A stretch of 64,000 nt of DNA from Promethearchaeota archaeon (GTDB lineage Archaea > Asgardarchaeota > Lokiarchaeia > Sigyniarchaeales > SOKP01): assembly GCA_030606485.1 (NCBI GenBank), contig JAUWGH010000005.1, forward strand, positions 278,778-342,777, given 5' to 3'. The number at the start of each line of letters is the position of its first letter. Position 1 is the stretch's first letter. Positions 25,972-34,482 of this stretch are shown here, piece after piece. The notes beneath the pieces were generated by a model. It saw only the letters and a list, made by a program, of their open reading frames with translations. It did not search any database and had not been told where the DNA came from. Made by a program: the position numbers and the translations under genes.

Positions 25972-27042
25972 TTGAAAGTAATTGGAATAGACCCTGGGAG
26001 TAAAAGCTGGGATTTTTTTGGTTTAGATAATAATTCAATTTTTTTAGATACTTCAATATTAACTAAAAATTTAATGGAAGACCCAGATAAATTTTTTGAA
26101 GTAATAGATGGAGTAAAACCTTTCGATTTAATGGTCGCTCCAAGTGGATTTGGCCTACCATTAAAAAAGGTTCAAGATTTAACAGAAATGGATATGTTTC
26201 AGATCTTATTAAAGTTTAAACGAGATAAAGAAAAAAAAATAGTAGGATTAGGAGAGATTTTAAGAAGAATCAAGGTTGAAAATTATCCAAGTGTAATTGT
26301 CCCAAGCGTTAAACATTTACCAACAGTGCCAACATATAAAAAAGTCAATAAAATAGATCTGGGAACGGCTGATAAAGTCTGCACGGCTGTTGTTGGTATT
26401 CGGGATCAAATTGAGAGTTATAATATCACAGCAGAAAAAACAAATTTTATTCTTATTGAAATCGGATTTGGTTTTACAGCTGTTTTAGCTATTGAAAATG
26501 GACAAATTATTGATGGCATTGGTGGTTCAAATATCATGGGAATACATGCTTGTGGAAGTGTTGATGGAGAATTAGCTTATCTAATTGGGGAAATCAAAAA
26601 AAAGCATTATTATCAAGGCGGTGTAGCTTCAATTGCTGGCTATGCGAATTTAAGTCTTCAAGAAGTTGTTCAGTTAGCTAAAAAGGATGCTCAATCCAAA
26701 TTAGCGATAAACGCATTTATGGATAGTATTAAAAAAGCAACCTTTGCAATAACTTCTGCATTTTCTGATAAGAATAAGATTAAAGATATCTTATTAGCGG
26801 GAAGAGGGATTGATTTAGAGGTTATTAAAGATGATCTTAAAAATACTTTGCACAAGATTGCAAATGTAAGAGAAATGAAAACCTATAGTCAGATTGCTAA
26901 GCGTTCAGCTCAAGGTGCAGCATTTATTGCGGATGGCCTTCTTGGCGGAAAATTTAAACCAATAATTGACAATTTAAAATTAAAAGATTCATCAGGCTCT
27001 GTTTTGGATCATATCTATATACCATATGAAAGAAAGGCATAA
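25972..27042 (+). CDS. DUF1464 family protein (ASKHA kinase-like)
   Basis: A 356-residue cytosolic protein fitting DUF1464, archaeal proteins related to butyrate/acetate-type ASKHA kinases. It begins MKVIGIDPGSKSWDFFG, a phosphate-1-like strand-turn, and contains IGFGFTAVLAIENGQIIDGIGGSN and a late LLAGRGID segment. Found here directly upstream (5 bp) of the flavoprotein and DHPS-like genes, so it probably belongs to pterin-cofactor synthesis; its reaction is not known. TTG start at 25972. Confidence 0.75.
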   Translation: MKVIGIDPGSKSWDFFGLDNNSIFLDTSILTKNLMEDPDKFFEVIDGVKPFDLMVAPSGFGLPLKKVQDLTEMDMFQILLKFKRDKEKKIVGLGEILRRIKVENYPSVIVPSVKHLPTVPTYKKVNKIDLGTADKVCTAVVGIRDQIESYNITAEKTNFILIEIGFGFTAVLAIENGQIIDGIGGSNIMGIHACGSVDGELAYLIGEIKKKHYYQGGVASIAGYANLSLQEVVQLAKKDAQSKLAINAFMDSIKKATFAITSAFSDKNKIKDILLAGRGIDLEVIKDDLKNTLHKIANVREMKTYSQIAKRSAQGAAFIADGLLGGKFKPIIDNLKLKDSSGSVLDHIYIPYERKA

Positions 27043-27047
27043 AAGCC

Positions 27048-27614
27048 ATGGATAAGGAGAAAAGAAGTAAAATTATATGGGGAATAACAGGTTCTGGCTA
27101 TTTAATTAAAGAATCAATTGATTTAATGAAGGAACTACAAAAAAAATATTCAATCGATTTTACGGTAATACTCTCGACTCAAGGAGTAGTGGTTGCAAAG
27201 TGGTATCGCCAATGGTTATATTTAAAAGAAACCATTCAAAAAGTTCAAGTTGAGAAAACTCCAAATAATCCATTTCTTGCGGGACCTCTACAGACCGGTG
27301 AATATAAAATGTTAATTGTGTGCCCTTTAAGTGCTAATTCAGCAGCAAAGATTGCTTATGGTATAGCTGACACGCTTATAACGAATTGCGTTGCACAAAC
27401 AATTAAAGGTGGTGTTCCAGTTTATTTAAATCCTTCTGACCAAGAAGATAAACCAATTGAGACTTATAGACCAAGTGGAGAAAAACTTATATTAAAGATT
27501 CGAGAAGTCGAGTTAGAAAACATTGAAAGATTAAAAAAGATGGATGGAATTACACTTTTTTCTGATTTGAATGAAATAAAAAGAATAATTCTTGCACAAA
27601 TAGAAAGTGATTAA
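27048..27614 (+). CDS. Flavoprotein of dihydromethanopterin reductase type (DmrX/AfpA-like)
   Basis: A 188-residue flavodoxin-like flavoprotein of the HFCD/archaeoflavoprotein group. Motifs are WGITGSGYLIKES, ILSTQGVVVAKWY, CPLSANSAAKIAYGIADTLITN and GGVPVYLNPSD. Relatives (AfpA, DmrX, DmrB) reduce dihydromethanopterin or dihydrofolate-type pterins using FMN. The neighbours, a DHPS-like protein and more distantly mptA, support the final reduction to tetrahydromethanopterin. Its end overlaps the next gene by 8 bp. Confidence 0.8.
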   Translation: MDKEKRSKIIWGITGSGYLIKESIDLMKELQKKYSIDFTVILSTQGVVVAKWYRQWLYLKETIQKVQVEKTPNNPFLAGPLQTGEYKMLIVCPLSANSAAKIAYGIADTLITNCVAQTIKGGVPVYLNPSDQEDKPIETYRPSGEKLILKIREVELENIERLKKMDGITLFSDLNEIKRIILAQIESD

Positions 27615-29187
27615 TATAAACATTTTAATAATTACTGGAATACAAAGTCTTCAAACTGCACAAAGAATTGCAAATGAAACAAAGAATCATTTTATAGATG
27701 TTCTTAAAGCTCCTATCTCCGTATCTGCATTTTTAACCGAAGATTTAACAAACCAACTTCTTTTAGAAGAAAAATTAAATCAATATGATATTGTTCTTTT
27801 ACCAGGTTTTATTCAATGGGATGCAAGTAATTTAGAAAAAAAATTTTCAATTCCTATTCGTAAAGGTCCGAGATTTTTATCAGATTTACACTCAATCTTA
27901 AAAAAAGTAGAAGATTTAAATCTATCTAATACAATTCCTGCTTGTGATTTGTTAAAATTTTCAGGTGAAGATCAATATGAAGAAATAGTAAAAAATAGAA
28001 TAGAATTTGCTCGAAAATCGATCTCTACTCATACTTTTATCATTAATGATAAATTTCCTGATAAAATTATCGGAAGAGACTTACCTCCTTTAATTATTGC
28101 CGAGATTATAAATGCACCACAAAAGAATTTTAAGCAATTAGATAGAAAAATAGAGCATTATATTTCTTCAGGAGCTGATGTGATTGATCTCGGGTGCACA
28201 TCGAATAAACCGAATCCTTCAAGACTTCAAGAAATTATTGAGTACATTAAAAGCAAATACAATATTCTATTAAGTGCAGATACTCTAAATTCAGAAGAAA
28301 TTAACGCTGCTATTGATGTAGATATCGACTTAATATTGAGTTTAGATTATGGAAATTATGAGAATCACTTAGATGCACCTAAAAAGCTGCCTTTTGTAAT
28401 TCTTCCAACTGATACAACAAAGGCAATAATGCCAAAGATACCAGAAGTTAGAATTGAACGTTTATTTGCTTTAACAGAAATTTTAAAGAAGAAAGGATTT
28501 CAAAAACTCATTTTGGATCCTCTTTTAGAAACACCAATTAATCCGGGATTTATAAACTCTATTAGTGCATATTCGTTATATAATAAGAAAGTTAAAGAAG
28601 AGAAATATAAAGAATTAGAATTTCCCTTATTTTTTGGAATTTCTAATGTTGTTGAGTTAATGGATATAGATTCTATAGGAATTAACGGGCTTTTAGCATG
28701 TATTGCCGCAGAGCTTGATATTGGTGTAATTTTTACGGTTGAACATAGTGCAAAATTATTTAACGGAGTTAATGAATTGAAGAAGGGAATTAAATTAGCA
28801 TATTTATCTAAATATAAAAAAATGCCTCCTATTAATCAAGGAATACAAATTTTTAGTGCAAAAAGTAAAAATAAAGTTGAGTTGCCACAAATAAATAGAA
28901 ATCAAGCAGTAATATTAAAAGATTCAGATGATTACTATCAACCTGATTCGAATGGTTATTTTAAAATTTATACAAACCAATATACAAATGAAATATACGT
29001 GCTTCATATTTCAAATGGTCATAATCTTTTAAATACAATAGTTGGCAAGAATGCTGAAGATATAAGTAAAAAAATCATAAAGTTAAATCTCACTGCTGAT
29101 AAATTTCATATTAATTATTTAGGGCGAGAGTTGAAGAAAGCAGAAATTTGCTTAAAATCAGGTAAATATTATATCCAAGATGAGTAA
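27607..29187 (+). CDS. Dihydropteroate synthase-like protein of methanopterin synthesis
   Basis: A 526-residue protein like the archaeal DHPS-related family (MJ0107 type). It is thought to join the pterin with 4-(beta-D-ribofuranosyl)aminobenzene 5'-phosphate on the way to tetrahydromethanopterin. The N-terminal 150 residues are an alpha/beta domain; a TIM-barrel region follows (IAEIINAPQKN, SGADVIDLGCTSNKPNPSR, LSADTLNSEEINAA, LILDPLL, FFGISNVVELMD). A C-terminal extension of about 120 residues follows. It starts at GTG 27607, 8 bp inside the flavoprotein gene, so translation is coupled. Confidence 0.85.
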   Translation: MININILIITGIQSLQTAQRIANETKNHFIDVLKAPISVSAFLTEDLTNQLLLEEKLNQYDIVLLPGFIQWDASNLEKKFSIPIRKGPRFLSDLHSILKKVEDLNLSNTIPACDLLKFSGEDQYEEIVKNRIEFARKSISTHTFIINDKFPDKIIGRDLPPLIIAEIINAPQKNFKQLDRKIEHYISSGADVIDLGCTSNKPNPSRLQEIIEYIKSKYNILLSADTLNSEEINAAIDVDIDLILSLDYGNYENHLDAPKKLPFVILPTDTTKAIMPKIPEVRIERLFALTEILKKKGFQKLILDPLLETPINPGFINSISAYSLYNKKVKEEKYKELEFPLFFGISNVVELMDIDSIGINGLLACIAAELDIGVIFTVEHSAKLFNGVNELKKGIKLAYLSKYKKMPPINQGIQIFSAKSKNKVELPQINRNQAVILKDSDDYYQPDSNGYFKIYTNQYTNEIYVLHISNGHNLLNTIVGKNAEDISKKIIKLNLTADKFHINYLGRELKKAEICLKSGKYYIQDE

Positions 29188-29369
29188 TTCGTTATTTTTT
29201 TTATATGGGAAAAACTCTTCATACTCCAATTTTCTTTTGCTTAGTTAAATTAAGGAATATTAAAATTAAACAAAGTGTTTTATTGCTGATACCTAAATCT
29301 AATTTTATATTTAAATTTTCTCAGAAAAATCTGATAAATTATACATTCAAGACAATTAATCGAAAGAAA

Positions 29370-30494
29370 TCAATAATATTTTATTATATTATAAACAGTA
29401 TCTCTTTGAGCTGGACGTTTTCCAGCGGATTTAATTATATTGATGATTTCCTCAGGTTTTAAATATTCACCATAATGGGCTCCTGCGCTTCTAGAAATAT
29501 TTTCTTCCAATAACGTTCCAGAAAAATCATTTACACCATAATTTAATGAAATTTGAGCAAATCTTGGCCCCAGTTTAACCCAAGAACATTGAATATTATC
29601 AATATTATTATTTAAAAATATTCTTGCAACACAAAACAACTTTAAATCGTCCATACCATAAGTTGGTTTTAACGGATATTGCCTAATTTTTGAAAGCATT
29701 GGATTTTCTTTAACATATGGCAAAAGAACAAATTCTGTTATTCCACTAGTCTCTTTTTGAATGTTTCTTATTATTTCTAAATGTATCATTCTATCTTCTA
29801 AGCTTTCTATATGACCATACATTATTGTAGATGTTGTTGGAATTTCTAATTTATGTGCGGTAGAAATAATTTCAATCCATTGCTCTGTGGTTATTTTTTT
29901 AGGGCATATAATTTTTCTTATTTCATCATTTAATATTTCTGCTGCAGTCCCTGGTATTGAGTCCAAACCAGCTTTTTTTAATTCTTTCAGCGTATCTTCG
30001 AGAGTTAAACCATTTAATTGTGTCATATAAAAAATTTCTTGTGGTGAAAAAGCATGTGCATGAATCTCAGGGGCGGTACTTTTTACCACTTTTAAAATAT
30101 CTAAATAAAATTGAAAGTCAACTTTTGGATTTAACCCTCCTTGAATGCATACTTCTGTACAATTTTTATCTTTTGCTTCAAGAATTTTTTCTTTAATTTC
30201 TTCAAGTGATAATAGATAAGCTTCTTTATGATTTTTTGATACATTAAATGAACAGAATTTACAGCTACTAGTACATATATTTGTGAAATTAATGTTCCGG
30301 TTAATTACGAAAGTTACAATATTTTCTTTTTTCAGAGAACATAGATAATTTGCAACTAATTGTAGCGCTAAAAAATCATTTCCGGAACATTTTAATAACT
30401 CTAGTCCTTCAATCTTGGTTATTTCCTTGGAATTTAATGCTTTATCGAGAATCCTTTCAATTTTTGAATTAGATAATTGGTTTAACTCTACCAT
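29370..30494 (-). CDS. cofH: FO synthase subunit 2 (CofH), radical SAM
   Basis: Radical SAM enzyme of 374 residues that couples 5-amino-6-(D-ribitylamino)uracil with L-tyrosine to make the precursor of the F420 chromophore FO. The 4Fe-4S motif is C74-x3-C78-x2-C81 (NICTSSCKFCSF). Other family segments are EVCIQGGLNPKVDFQFY, HAHAFSPQEI and GTAAEILNDEIRKIICPKK. It is the last gene of the minus-strand operon amidohydrolase-arfC-cofG-cofH, 14 bp after cofG. ATG start. Confidence 0.93.
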   Translation of the reverse strand: MVELNQLSNSKIERILDKALNSKEITKIEGLELLKCSGNDFLALQLVANYLCSLKKENIVTFVINRNINFTNICTSSCKFCSFNVSKNHKEAYLLSLEEIKEKILEAKDKNCTEVCIQGGLNPKVDFQFYLDILKVVKSTAPEIHAHAFSPQEIFYMTQLNGLTLEDTLKELKKAGLDSIPGTAAEILNDEIRKIICPKKITTEQWIEIISTAHKLEIPTTSTIMYGHIESLEDRMIHLEIIRNIQKETSGITEFVLLPYVKENPMLSKIRQYPLKPTYGMDDLKLFCVARIFLNNNIDNIQCSWVKLGPRFAQISLNYGVNDFSGTLLEENISRSAGAHYGEYLKPEEIINIIKSAGKRPAQRDTVYNIIKYY

Positions 30495-30508
30495 GATTGA
30501 ATTGATAA

Positions 30509-31615
30509 TTATGAGATATTATTACAATAAAACTCCATCACATTATTAATTTGTGAGGACATGAAATTTTTTTTTCTAATAAATTTATCATAGATTGGTA
30601 GTCTCTCTTTCAACTCGAACCCTTCAGCTTTACAAATCTTTTTTAAATGTTCAATTTCTGGCCATGTTTTATAAGGATTTATTTCGTCTCTTGTAAATGG
30701 AGAAATACCTCCAAAATCATCTATTCCAACTTTTAAAAATTGTTTTTCATAACCAGTAATTAAGTTTGGTGGAATCTGAATTTTTATCGAATTCTCTACT
30801 ATGATTTTGGCAATTCCAGCTGTCTTGATAATATTTCCTATTGCAATTGGTGTTTTAGGATTATATCTTATATTCGGTTTTGAGATAAAATTTTGTATTA
30901 TTATTTCTTGGATGTGTTCATATTCATCATTCAATTCCTTTATAAGAAATAAATCCTTTATCCGATCAATCATACTTTCCCCTATACCTAAAAGTAAACC
31001 AGTTGTAAAAGGTATTCTTAATTTCCCGGCATTTTTAATAAATTCAATCCTTTTATCTGGTCTTTTACCGGGACTTTCTTCATGAACATTACCTTTTTTA
31101 AATAACCTAGGTTGGGAACTTTCAAGCATAAGGCCCATACTCGCGTTATAATCTTTTATTTGTTCTAATTTATCATAACTAAGATATCCTACATTCGTGT
31201 GGGGTAAAAATTCTTTAGATAATAATAATTTGCAAATATATAACAGATAATCGAAAAATTGTTTAAATCCTCTGGATTTTAATCTTTTTTTAACTATTTG
31301 GAATTGATCTGGATGTTCTCCAGACATTATTAAAGCTTCCTTACAATTAAGTTGATGTGCTTTGGCCATTAACTTTTTAATTTTTTTTAAATCAAACAGT
31401 GTAATAATTTCATTTTGAGTTTTCATTCTATGATTGAAGTAGCAATAAGAGCAATTATTTATGCAATAATTTGATAATGGGATGGTGAAATTTTTTGAAA
31501 ATGTTATAATATCTCTTTCATCATGTGGCAACTCATTTTTAATTTCTCTTACTTTTTTTCTTATTTCTCTTAGAGATAATTTTGCTAATCCATTTATTGC
31601 CTCTATAAAATTCAC
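30509..31615 (-). CDS. cofG: FO synthase subunit 1 (CofG), radical SAM
   Basis: Radical SAM enzyme of 368 residues that closes the deazaflavin ring to give 7,8-didemethyl-8-hydroxy-5-deazariboflavin. The cluster motif is C51-x3-C55-x2-C58 (NYCINNCSYCYF), preceded by ITFSKNFTIPL as in CofG. Further family landmarks are EALIMSGEHPDQ, SMGLMLESSQPRLF and TTGLLLGIGES. Starts at GTG 31615, 2 bp after the arfC stop. Two separate subunits, as in archaea and cyanobacteria, not the fused FbiC. Confidence 0.93.
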   Translation of the reverse strand: MNFIEAINGLAKLSLREIRKKVREIKNELPHDERDIITFSKNFTIPLSNYCINNCSYCYFNHRMKTQNEIITLFDLKKIKKLMAKAHQLNCKEALIMSGEHPDQFQIVKKRLKSRGFKQFFDYLLYICKLLLSKEFLPHTNVGYLSYDKLEQIKDYNASMGLMLESSQPRLFKKGNVHEESPGKRPDKRIEFIKNAGKLRIPFTTGLLLGIGESMIDRIKDLFLIKELNDEYEHIQEIIIQNFISKPNIRYNPKTPIAIGNIIKTAGIAKIIVENSIKIQIPPNLITGYEKQFLKVGIDDFGGISPFTRDEINPYKTWPEIEHLKKICKAEGFELKERLPIYDKFIRKKNFMSSQINNVMEFYCNNIS

Positions 31616-31617
31616 AC

Positions 31618-32277
31618 CTACGCTTTTAAATAATGAAGTACTACATAATTATCTCTTTTCAAAACGTTTTGCAGGTTGAATTTAAAACCTTCAACTATTC
31701 GCTTTACTCCTAGACCATCAACGAGTGAAACAGCGTTTTTCCCTCCAACTATTATAGGAGCAATGAAAATTCTAATCTCGTCAACTAAACAATTTTTTAT
31801 CATACTCCAATTGAGAGATCCTCCTCCTTCGAGTAAAATTTTTTTAATCCCATGCTTGTATAATTCTTCCATTAATTTTTTTAAATTAACCTGTTTTCCA
31901 GAACCTGTGTTGATAAATCTAATATTTCTCAGTTTAGCCTTTTCCATTTTTGGTTTTAGAGCATGATCTGTTATTGCGATTATTGTGGGATAAGTCTCTA
32001 GTTTATAACTTAATACTTTTGAAGTTAAAGGAATAGAAAAGGAACTATCAACAATAACCCGAATTAATTTTGTTGGTTCGTAAAATTTTATGTGTAATTT
32101 TGGATCATCTTTTAAGATCGTATTTTTTCCAACCATTATTGCATCATATTCGGTCCTAAGTTTATGAACTAGTTTCCAATCCTCTCCATCAGAAAATTCA
32201 GTATCACCAGTATATGTGGCAATTTTTCCATCAATACTCATAGCACAACTCAATAAAACATATGGTTTATTTTTCAA
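31618..32277 (-). CDS. arfC: 2,5-diamino-6-ribosylamino-pyrimidinone phosphate reductase (RibD C-domain)
   Basis: A 219-residue RibD C-terminal-type reductase. It uses NADPH to reduce the ribosyl side chain of the GTP-derived pyrimidine in riboflavin and F420 synthesis. Motifs are VLLSCAMSIDGKIAT, YDAIMVGKNTILKDDPKL, KKILLEGGGSLNWSMI and APIIVGGKNAVSL. There is no deaminase domain, as usual in archaea. TTG start at 32277 lies 11 bp inside the amidohydrolase gene, and cofG follows after 2 bp: its product, once deaminated and dephosphorylated, is the CofH substrate. Confidence 0.9.
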   Translation of the reverse strand: MKNKPYVLLSCAMSIDGKIATYTGDTEFSDGEDWKLVHKLRTEYDAIMVGKNTILKDDPKLHIKFYEPTKLIRVIVDSSFSIPLTSKVLSYKLETYPTIIAITDHALKPKMEKAKLRNIRFINTGSGKQVNLKKLMEELYKHGIKKILLEGGGSLNWSMIKNCLVDEIRIFIAPIIVGGKNAVSLVDGLGVKRIVEGFKFNLQNVLKRDNYVVLHYLKA

Positions 32278-33415
32278 AAACTACTCTCCCTTTAATATAT
32301 ACTTTCTTAATATTAAAACTAGTCGTTCTATGAACAGTTAAATCTAATAAATTTTTATGGTTTATTGTAAAGAAGTTTGAATCCTTAAGATTTATTAAAA
32401 AAAAATCAGCAAATTTTCCTACTGAAATTGATCCTATCTCTTTATCTAATCTAAAATTTTTTGCAGCGTTAATAGTTACCATTTTTAGTAAATCTCTCGA
32501 TTTTAAGACGTAATTAGGATTCCTTATTTTTGAAACCTTATATAAATATCTCATTTCTTCAAATAAGTCTGGTCTAATTGCCATTATATTATCAGTACCA
32601 ATAGAAATTTCTAATTTCATATCTAACATTTCTTTTAATGGAGGTATTCCCATCCCAAAATAACCATTACTTTGAGGGCAAATAACAATTTTTTTATTAT
32701 GTTTTTTTATTTTTAATAAGTCTTGTTTATTAAAATGTGTCCCATGAATGAATACATCAATAAAATCTTCAGATAAAATGTTTTCGAGTATAATATTCTC
32801 CCTTTTAACCTCAGATATATGAGTTGCAATAATTTTATTAGTATGTGGTTTTTTATTTAAAATATTTTTAATGGTATCTCCATCAATTTTTGAACTTGAT
32901 GGAAAACCAATACCATCTGCGATGTTATAAATATCAAATACATCATCATTTTCATGCTGTCGACCTAATATCTTGAATTTAATTGGGGAATCTTTTAATG
33001 CCTTTTTTAATAATTTAATGCCTTTAATTCCAAATTCTCGAAAATCGATAAAAAATGTTATTCCATTAGATAACATTTCATTAACTGCTTCTCTAATACC
33101 TTTAATTATAAAATTTTCATCAGTATCTCTTAATAATTTGTATTTTAGACTATTAGGACCACTTACAACATCTTTAATTGGTTTATTTAAACCAAATTCT
33201 TTCCCAATACTGTCTGCAATATGAATATGACTGTTTATAAAGCCAGGAAGTAAAATTGTCTTACCTTTTCCTAAAGGATTTTTATTATTGATTTTCTCTG
33301 ATTCATTAATTCCTTTAATTATGCCATTTTTTGATATTTCGATAATAACATTCTTTTTTAAATCTAAATCTTCACCAACTAAACAAAAATCAGAAAATAT
33401 CTTTTTACTTACCAT
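32267..33415 (-). CDS. Amidohydrolase-superfamily deaminase-like enzyme
   Basis: A 382-residue metal-dependent hydrolase of the ATZ/TRZ and cytosine/guanine deaminase branch. Ligands and catalytic residues are H63-x-H65 (NSHIHIAD), H199 with E202 in THISE, H224 (IHGTHF) and D275 (SIGTDN), plus CPQSN; an HxxE pair is typical of aminohydrolases. It is first in the operon, overlapping arfC by 11 bp and leading to cofG and cofH. Deaminating the ArfC substrate or product would fill a gap in this route (inference). Alternatives: deformylase replacing ArfB, or SAH/deoxyadenosine deaminase clearing radical SAM products. No active-site residue seems lost. Confidence 0.8.
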   Translation of the reverse strand: MVSKKIFSDFCLVGEDLDLKKNVIIEISKNGIIKGINESEKINNKNPLGKGKTILLPGFINSHIHIADSIGKEFGLNKPIKDVVSGPNSLKYKLLRDTDENFIIKGIREAVNEMLSNGITFFIDFREFGIKGIKLLKKALKDSPIKFKILGRQHENDDVFDIYNIADGIGFPSSSKIDGDTIKNILNKKPHTNKIIATHISEVKRENIILENILSEDFIDVFIHGTHFNKQDLLKIKKHNKKIVICPQSNGYFGMGIPPLKEMLDMKLEISIGTDNIMAIRPDLFEEMRYLYKVSKIRNPNYVLKSRDLLKMVTINAAKNFRLDKEIGSISVGKFADFFLINLKDSNFFTINHKNLLDLTVHRTTSFNIKKVYIKGRVVFEK

Positions 33416-33474
33416 ATTTAATGTTATTAAATTATTTTTAATTATAAATATTTAAAAGGAAAATAAAAAATTAA
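33416..33474. promoter_or_regulatory. 59-bp divergent promoter between F420 operon and mptA
   Basis: The only DNA between the amidohydrolase-arfC-cofG-cofH operon (leftward) and mptA (rightward). TTATAAATATTT (33442-33453) is centred 28 nt before the mptA GTG; the same AT-rich core reads as a TATA-like box leftward. Both units probably share regulatory DNA. Confidence 0.5.
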
Positions 33475-34449
33475 GTGATAATTATTTCTAATGAATTTCG
33501 AAAAGATTTACAAGATTCCTATTCTCCTTTAGACGTAGCTATTGATAAAGTTGGTATAATTGGACTCAGAAAAAAAATAGATATAGTAAAAGGCAATTAC
33601 AAATACTCATTCTACCCAAAGATATCAGCTTTAATTAGTCTCCCGGCAAAACAGAGAGGTATTCATATGAGTAGAACTTCTGAAACAATTGAAGAAGTAA
33701 TTAATGAAGTTATTTTTAAGCCCACTCCAACTATAGAAGTAGTCGCTGATCGGATTATAAAAAAATTATTAAAAAAGCATAAATACACTTTAAAAGTTCA
33801 TGTGGAGCTTGAGGGCGATATTGTTATTCAAGTAAGAGAGACTGAGAAAAATAATGTCCAAAAATCTTATTATATAAAAACTGTAGCTAATGGAATAAAA
33901 CAAGATAATGGAGAAGTTAGGTATAAATATTTCATTGGAGTTAGCGCGGTTGGTCTTAATGTATGTCCCTGTAGTATGGAGATGAGTAGAGAATTTGTAG
34001 AAGATTTTATTAAAGCAAGAAGAGATATTAAGATTTCAGAAATTGATTTAAAAAAGTTACTGAACATTCTTCCTGTTTCATCACACAATCAAAGAGCGAA
34101 AGGAACAATTACGGTTGAGATTGATGATGTAGATATAAACTCTATAGATATAATTGATTTGATAAATATAATTGAAAACTCTATGAGTGGTAAGATAAGT
34201 TCTGTCTTAAAACGACCTGAAGAAGCGGAATTGGTTCGAGTCGCTCATCTTAAACCTTTGTTTGCAGAAGATGCCGTAAGAGAAATGGCTAAAAATTTTA
34301 TTAAAAAAGATTTTATAAATTTAAAGGATAAGTTTAGTGTAAAATTTGAAATTACTAGTTTTGAAAGCATTCACTCCTATGATGTTTTTGCTGAACTGAA
34401 TACAACAATAGGAGAATTAAAAAAAATCATTAAAGATATAAAAAATTAG
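33475..34449 (+). CDS. mptA: GTP cyclohydrolase MptA (FolE2 family)
   Basis: A 324-residue FolE2/MptA enzyme. It opens GTP and forms 7,8-dihydro-D-neopterin 2',3'-cyclic phosphate, the first step to tetrahydromethanopterin, with Fe(II) in archaeal members. Family cues are LPAKQRGIHMSRTSE, VGLNVCPCSMEMSREF with the metal Cys, SSHNQRAKGTITVE, and a C-terminal segment IHSYDVFAEL. GTG start with a TATA-like box 28 nt upstream, so probably leaderless. It is divergent to the F420 operon. Confidence 0.92.
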   Translation: MIIISNEFRKDLQDSYSPLDVAIDKVGIIGLRKKIDIVKGNYKYSFYPKISALISLPAKQRGIHMSRTSETIEEVINEVIFKPTPTIEVVADRIIKKLLKKHKYTLKVHVELEGDIVIQVRETEKNNVQKSYYIKTVANGIKQDNGEVRYKYFIGVSAVGLNVCPCSMEMSREFVEDFIKARRDIKISEIDLKKLLNILPVSSHNQRAKGTITVEIDDVDINSIDIIDLINIIENSMSGKISSVLKRPEEAELVRVAHLKPLFAEDAVREMAKNFIKKDFINLKDKFSVKFEITSFESIHSYDVFAELNTTIGELKKIIKDIKN

Positions 34450-34482
34450 GGTCATTATTAAAAAATTAAAAAAAATTAATGT

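Noticed and set aside
29205..29462. Plus-strand ORF of 85 codons after the DHPS-like gene
   Set aside because: Its 3' third lies on the CofH C-terminus in antisense and its composition is Ile/Lys/Phe-rich without a motif.
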